7,315 nt of DNA, from assembly GCA_013042495.1 (NCBI GenBank), contig JABDQB010000231.1, positions 1-7,315 on the forward strand, written 5' to 3'. The notes under the pieces were generated by a model. The model did not search any database and had not been told where the DNA came from. It was given only the letters and a program-made list of their open reading frames with translations. The translations under genes were made by a program, and so were the position numbers. Shown here one piece after another: positions 3,785 through 7,315 of this stretch (within the stretch, counting starts at the first letter, position 1; each line of letters begins with the position of its first letter). This DNA is from Gemmatimonadota bacterium (lineage in GTDB: Bacteria > Gemmatimonadota > Gemmatimonadetes > Palauibacterales > Palauibacteraceae).

Positions 3785-6453
3785 GGGAGAAGATCGAAGT
3801 CTCCATCAACGGATCGACCGTCGCGGTCGACTCCTCGGCGACGGTGTTGGAAGCGGCGCTGGAGCGCGACCTTTTCATCCCGCACTTGTGCCACCATCAG
3901 GACCTCGAGCCGGCCGGCGTCTGCCGCCTCTGCCTGGTGGAGGTGGATGGACGCCTGGTGACCGCCTGCAACGCGCCGGTGACCGAGGGAGCCGAGATCC
4001 GGACCGACACCGAAGCGGTGAAGGAGACGAGGCTCGGAGCCGTGGAGCTCCTGCTCGTCAACCACCACCGCGGCACGGTCGACTGCGAGGAGGGCGACGC
4101 CTGCGAGCTGAGTGCGATCGCGCGTTTCGTAGGCGTCGACGAGACGCGCCTCGACCGGTATCGGCGACCGGACCGGTTGCTTGCCACGGACACCTCGAAC
4201 CCCTTCTTCGAGTTCGACCCGAACATCTGCGTACTCTGCGGAATCTGCGCGCGCACCTGCGACGAGATCGTCGGGGTAGCGGCCATCGACTTCGTGCATC
4301 GCGGGTTCGACACGACCATCGGAAGCGCGCCGGGCCAGCAGTGGATCAACTCGGACTGCGTCTCCTGCGGCGAGTGCGTCGTCCGCTGTCCGACCGGTTC
4401 GCTCTCGTTTACCGGTTTCGAGATCCCCGAGCGCGAGGTGACGACGACCTGCACCTACTGCGGTTGCGGGTGCGGCATCCACCTGGGTGTTTCCGGTGAC
4501 CGGCTCGTGTCGGCCCGCGGGGAGCGCGAAAACCCGTCCAACGAAGGCCGTCTGTGCGTGAAGGGCCGGTTCGGATTCACCTTCGTGAACTCCCCGGATC
4601 GGCTGACGACGCCGCTCATCCGGCGAAACGGCACGCTGGAGGAGGCGACCTGGGACGAGGCGCTCGACCTGGTGGCGGAGCGGTTCTCGGCCTCCCGCGG
4701 CGACGCCTTCGCCGCCATCGCCTCGGCGAAGCTCACCAACGAAGAGAACTACGTCATCCAGAAGTTCTCGCGCGCCGTCATGGGCACCAACAGCGTCGAC
4801 CACTGCGCGCGCCTGTGCCATTCGCCCTCGGTCGCCGGACTGGTGCAGAGCTTCGGCAGCGGGGCGATGACGAGTTCGTCGAAGGACCTCGGCGATGCGC
4901 GCTGTATCCTCGCCATTGGGACCAACACGACCGCTGCGCATCCCATCATCGGGCTGCAGGTCATGCGGTCGATCCGGGCTGGCGGGAAGCTGATCGTGGC
5001 CAATCCTCGTGAGATCGAGCTGGCCCGCTACGCGGATCTCCACATTCAGCACCGGGCGGGGAGCGACGTCGCGCTGCTCATGGGCATGATGCGCGTCATC
5101 GTGGACGAAGAGCTGCACGACCCGGAGTTCATCGAGGCACGGTGTGAGAACTTCGAGGCGTTCCGGGACTCGCTCGCCGAGTACGACGAGGCAACCGTCG
5201 AGGAGAAGACCGGCGTGCCGTTCGCCGAGATCGCCGAGGCGGCGCGCATGTACGCCCAGAACTCGCCGGCGGCCCTTCTCTACGCCATGGGGATCACCCA
5301 GCACACGCACGGAACGGACAACGTGCTCGCGACGAGCAACCTCGCCTTGCTGACCGGCAACGTGGGAGTGCCCTCGGGCGGAGTGAATCCGCTGCGCGGC
5401 CAGAGCAACGTGCAGGGAGCGTGCGACATGGGAGCGCTCCCCAACGTCTACCCCGGCTACCAGAAGGTGGACGTTCCGGAGGTGAAGGCCAAGTTCGAGG
5501 AGGCATGGGGCGTAGAGCTCGACGACGCTCCCGGCCTCACCCACCTCGAGATCCTTGCCGGCGTCACGGCCGGACCGATCCGGGCCATCTACCTGGTCGG
5601 AGAGAATCCCGCCCTGAGCGAAGCGGACGCGACGCACGCACGCGAAGCGATGGAGAAGGTGGACTTCCTGGTCGTGCAGGACATCTTCCTGACCGAGTCG
5701 GCGGAGTATGCGGACGTGGTCCTGCCCGCGGCGAGCTTCGCCGAGAAGGACGGGACGTTCACCAACACGGAGCGCCGCGTGCAGCGGGTGCGGAAGGCGA
5801 TTCCGCCGGTGGGCGATTCCAGGGACGACGCGTGGATCACCTGCGCGATCGCCCGGCGCATGGGGGCTCCCGGATTCGACTTCGAGAGCGCGGACGAGGT
5901 GATGGGCGAGATCGCCTCCCTCACGCCGAGCTACGGCGGGATCACGCACGACCGGATCGAGCAGGTCGGCCTGCAGTGGCCCTGCCCGGACGCCTCGCAT
6001 CCGGGTACCCGGTATCTCCACGCCGAGACGTTTCCCCGCCCGAGCGGACGAGGTCGTTTCTTCCCCCTGGAATACCGCCCGCCCGACGAGGAGCCCGACG
6101 CCGAGTACCCACTGGTGCTCACGACCGAGCGTAGCCTCTACCACTATCACACGTCGACGATGACGCGCCGAGTGCCGGGACTCGAGACGCTACGCCCCGA
6201 AGAGCTGGTCGAGATCCACCCGCGCGATGCGGTGGCGCTCACGATCGCCAGCGGCGACCGGGTGCGGGTGACGTCGAGGCGGGGCGAGGTGGAGGCGCGC
6301 GCCCTGGTGACGGAGGTATCTCCGCCGGGCACCATCAGTATGACGTTTCACTTCCACGAGGCGCCGACGAACGTGCTCACCAACGCGGCCTACGATCCGG
6401 TGGCGAAGATCCCCGAGACCAAGGTCTGCGCCGTGCGCGTGGAGCGGGCCTAG
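3781..6453 (+). CDS. fdhF: Formate dehydrogenase alpha (catalytic) subunit, Mo/W-bisMGD, with NuoG-like N-terminus
   Basis: This is an 890-residue protein. The N-terminal [2Fe-2S] domain uses C37, C48, C51 and C63. A NuoG-type His/Cys segment follows at H95-C108. Two [4Fe-4S] sites come next: C150, C153, C156, C160 and C193, C196, C199, C203. The molybdopterin oxidoreductase domain opens with C224, C227, C231 and C259 for its proximal [4Fe-4S]. The active site CARLCHSPSVAG places Cys346 where E. coli FdhF has selenocysteine, next to His347; the substrate Arg is probably R539 in PLRGQSNVQG. The C-terminal dinucleotide-binding domain (about 775-890) carries YHYHTSTMTRR. It oxidises formate to CO2, or the reverse, in the cytoplasm; there is no Tat signal. 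The GTG start at 3781 overlaps the previous TGA as GTGA; the ribosome site is weak, so translation is coupled. A bisMGD sulfurase such as FdhD would be needed but is not in the window. Confidence 0.95.
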   Translation: MREKIEVSINGSTVAVDSSATVLEAALERDLFIPHLCHHQDLEPAGVCRLCLVEVDGRLVTACNAPVTEGAEIRTDTEAVKETRLGAVELLLVNHHRGTVDCEEGDACELSAIARFVGVDETRLDRYRRPDRLLATDTSNPFFEFDPNICVLCGICARTCDEIVGVAAIDFVHRGFDTTIGSAPGQQWINSDCVSCGECVVRCPTGSLSFTGFEIPEREVTTTCTYCGCGCGIHLGVSGDRLVSARGERENPSNEGRLCVKGRFGFTFVNSPDRLTTPLIRRNGTLEEATWDEALDLVAERFSASRGDAFAAIASAKLTNEENYVIQKFSRAVMGTNSVDHCARLCHSPSVAGLVQSFGSGAMTSSSKDLGDARCILAIGTNTTAAHPIIGLQVMRSIRAGGKLIVANPREIELARYADLHIQHRAGSDVALLMGMMRVIVDEELHDPEFIEARCENFEAFRDSLAEYDEATVEEKTGVPFAEIAEAARMYAQNSPAALLYAMGITQHTHGTDNVLATSNLALLTGNVGVPSGGVNPLRGQSNVQGACDMGALPNVYPGYQKVDVPEVKAKFEEAWGVELDDAPGLTHLEILAGVTAGPIRAIYLVGENPALSEADATHAREAMEKVDFLVVQDIFLTESAEYADVVLPAASFAEKDGTFTNTERRVQRVRKAIPPVGDSRDDAWITCAIARRMGAPGFDFESADEVMGEIASLTPSYGGITHDRIEQVGLQWPCPDASHPGTRYLHAETFPRPSGRGRFFPLEYRPPDEEPDAEYPLVLTTERSLYHYHTSTMTRRVPGLETLRPEELVEIHPRDAVALTIASGDRVRVTSRRGEVEARALVTEVSPPGTISMTFHFHEAPTNVLTNAAYDPVAKIPETKVCAVRVERA

Positions 6454-6899
6454 CTCTCCTCTTCCTGCAGGCGCTTCACCGCCGGGCAGTCGGCGGGCCG
6501 CATTGGAGTCCCGTCCCTGACTGACTCGATGAGCGCTTCGGAGTGCTCTACCTCCTCCGCGGATCGGGGCCTGCACATGATCCCCTCGGCGCCGTGCACC
6601 AGGGCCTCGTAGCAGGCATCGCACCCCTCTTCCGAACGAGGAGCGAAGAAGACGACCCGGTGGTCCCCGACCGGGAGACGCTCCGTGAACAGAAACTGCA
6701 GGCCGCCCGCCTGGTAATCAGCGACGATCACATCGGGGTCGGCGTCGTAGATCCAGTACGCGTCCTTGTCCGCATCAGTGGAGACGCCGATGACCTGGAT
6801 CGCCGGATCCTCCCGCAGCTTGTCGGCGATGGCGTGGCCCATATCCCGTTCGGGAACCAGGACGAAGGTGCGGACGGGTTCGTGCTGATCGACGGCCAT
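6450..6899 (-). CDS. Stand-alone receiver-like (CheY-fold) protein, degenerate acidic pocket
   Basis: This 149-residue protein appears to be a single response-regulator receiver fold with no DNA-binding output domain. Strand 1 is RTFVLVPERD. Strand 3, PDVIVADYQ, ends in D61 at the phospho-acceptor place. Strand 4 is HRVVFFAPRS, and GAEGIMCRPRSAEEVEHSEALIESVRDG matches the end of NarL-type receivers. The first-strand acidic pair is reduced to E17 after Pro, the switch Ser/Thr looks like Ala86, and the conserved Lys-Pro is Arg110-Pro111. Phosphorylation may therefore be lost or altered. The start chosen, ATG at 6899, has a perfect AGGAGG seven bases ahead; a longer reading from 6965 lacks this. 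A Cys-rich patch (C93, C96, C109, C138) is unusual for the fold. It converges on the fdh operon and shares its stop. The function is unknown; the family call is by motif reading. Confidence 0.7.
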   Translation of the reverse strand: MAVDQHEPVRTFVLVPERDMGHAIADKLREDPAIQVIGVSTDADKDAYWIYDADPDVIVADYQAGGLQFLFTERLPVGDHRVVFFAPRSEEGCDACYEALVHGAEGIMCRPRSAEEVEHSEALIESVRDGTPMRPADCPAVKRLQEEES

Positions 6900-6906
6900 G
6901 CGGTAC

Positions 6907-6912
6907 CTCCTG
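6907..6912 (-). promoter_or_regulatory. Consensus ribosome binding site of the receiver-like gene
   Basis: On the minus strand AGGAGG lies seven bases before the ATG at 6899-6897. It decides the start in favour of MAVDQHEPVR over the in-frame ATG 66 bases upstream. Confidence 0.8.
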
Positions 6913-6995
6913 ACGGATCTTCGTCCCAGCAGTGGAGGCGCGCAAGGTTGATTGTGAGTCAGCAAGAATTTCAGCGCGCGGGTCTGAGGTAAGAA

Positions 6996-7026
6996 ACCGG
7001 GCGGCCCGACGAGCGGGCCGCCCGGT
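6996..7026 (-). terminator. Terminator hairpin after the fasciclin gene
   Basis: ACCGGGCGGCCCG (6996-7008) and CGGGCCGCCCGGT (7014-7026) form a perfect 13-bp GC-rich stem around ACGAG. Read on the minus strand it lies 25 nt after the fasciclin stop and is followed by TTCTT after the final T of the stem, a short U-tract. No T-tract follows on the plus strand. It therefore most likely ends the minus-strand fasciclin transcript and separates it from the receiver-like gene. Confidence 0.75.
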
Positions 7027-7051
7027 GAAGCGCGGTATCAATCGGACGGAT

Positions 7052-7315
7052 CTAAAGAAGTCCGAGGAATTCGCAGACGTCCCGGGGCAGGAGCACGGCA
7101 TCCACCACATGGACGACCCCGTTCTTCGCCGCGATGTCAAACGTCGCGCCAGCAACATCTGTCACGATGTTGGCACTGGTCTCGCACGAGGTGTCGAGCG
7201 TTGCGCCGTCGGGAAAGACACGGTCACCCGTGAGTGTGGTCAGCTGCCGGGCGCCAAGGACGCTGTTCGAGTAGCGCCGACCGTTGACGACGTGGTACAG
7301 CACCGTGGTGACCAC
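7052..7315 (-). CDS. Fasciclin (FAS1) domain protein, C-terminal part (runs off right edge)
   Basis: The minus-strand frame is open from the right edge to a TAG at 7054-7052, giving 87 or more C-terminal residues. It shows the second half of a FAS1 domain: the conserved TTVLYHVVNGRRYS (Tyr-His motif), a central LTTLTGDRVF strand region, and the closing NGVVHVVDAVLLP (H2 box). The protein ends ten residues later (RDVCEFLGLL), so FAS1 is its last domain. Bacterial FAS1 proteins are usually secreted or lipid-anchored and involved in adhesion or extracellular matrix. The signal peptide would lie outside the window. The two Cys residues seen (C44, C80) could form a disulfide if it is exported; this is inference. 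Confidence 0.9.
   Translation of the reverse strand: MVTTVLYHVVNGRRYSNSVLGARQLTTLTGDRVFPDGATLDTSCETSANIVTDVAGATFDIAAKNGVVHVVDAVLLPRDVCEFLGLL

Noticed and set aside
4807..4821. Selenocysteine at the formate dehydrogenase active site
   Set aside because: The codon at the Sec position is TGC (Cys346, 4816-4818), not TGA, so no SECIS element is expected.
3685..6150. 821-codon minus-strand open frame opposite fdhF
   Set aside because: It is a shadow of the alpha subunit. No domain is recognisable and it has the same biased composition; stop-free antisense frames are common in high-GC DNA.
6900..6965. Longer N-terminus for the receiver-like protein (ATG at 6965)
   Set aside because: The extra 22 residues do not fit the fold, which starts at RTFVLV. 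The AGGAGG at 6912-6907 is ideally spaced for the ATG at 6899.

Overview
The window is high in G+C with dense coding, uses GTG as well as ATG starts, and has several stop/start overlaps. It looks like the chromosome of a free-living environmental bacterium. The mix of a YtrA-type GntR regulator, a cold-shock protein, a soluble NAD-linked formate dehydrogenase and a fasciclin-domain protein would suit an Acidobacteriota- or Gemmatimonadota-like lineage, but the sequence does not settle the phylum. I see no mobile element, CRISPR array, rRNA or tRNA.

Layout. (1) On the minus strand, positions 1-698 hold a small YtrA-family GntR regulator, followed with a 4-nt ATGA overlap by the start of an integral membrane protein that runs off the left edge. 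A near-perfect 18-bp palindrome lies exactly between this operon's putative -35 and -10. (2) Positions 811-1306 hold a plus-strand cold-shock gene. It has a good sigma70-like promoter, a leader of about 190 nt and a strong terminator. The leader contains a hairpin at the predicted 5' end, a complete intrinsic terminator about 110 nt before the start codon, competing pairings, and a stem that hides both the Shine-Dalgarno and the AUG. (3) Positions 1467-6453 hold a tightly coupled three-gene plus-strand operon: a NuoE/HylC-like subunit, a NuoF/HylB-like flavin subunit carrying a C-terminal 2[4Fe-4S] ferredoxin domain, and a molybdopterin formate dehydrogenase alpha subunit with an active-site Cys. 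(4) Convergent to the operon, and sharing its stop in one CTAG, is a stand-alone receiver-like protein on the minus strand (6450-6899). (5) A GC-rich terminator hairpin follows the C-terminal part of a fasciclin (FAS1) protein entering from the right edge (minus strand).

How the genes work together. The three-subunit enzyme should oxidise formate to CO2 at the Mo or W centre of the alpha subunit. Electrons would pass along the iron-sulfur clusters to FMN in the NuoF-like subunit, which reduces NAD(P)+. The extra ferredoxin domain on the flavin subunit is the architecture of HydB/HndC/HylB, so a ferredoxin-linked or electron-bifurcating variant is possible but unproven from sequence.

Most worth a second look are the cold-shock leader (attenuator or small RNA plus ribosome-site sequestration), the formate dehydrogenase subunit architecture with an apparently incomplete His/Cys cluster motif, and the degenerate receiver protein at the operon's end.
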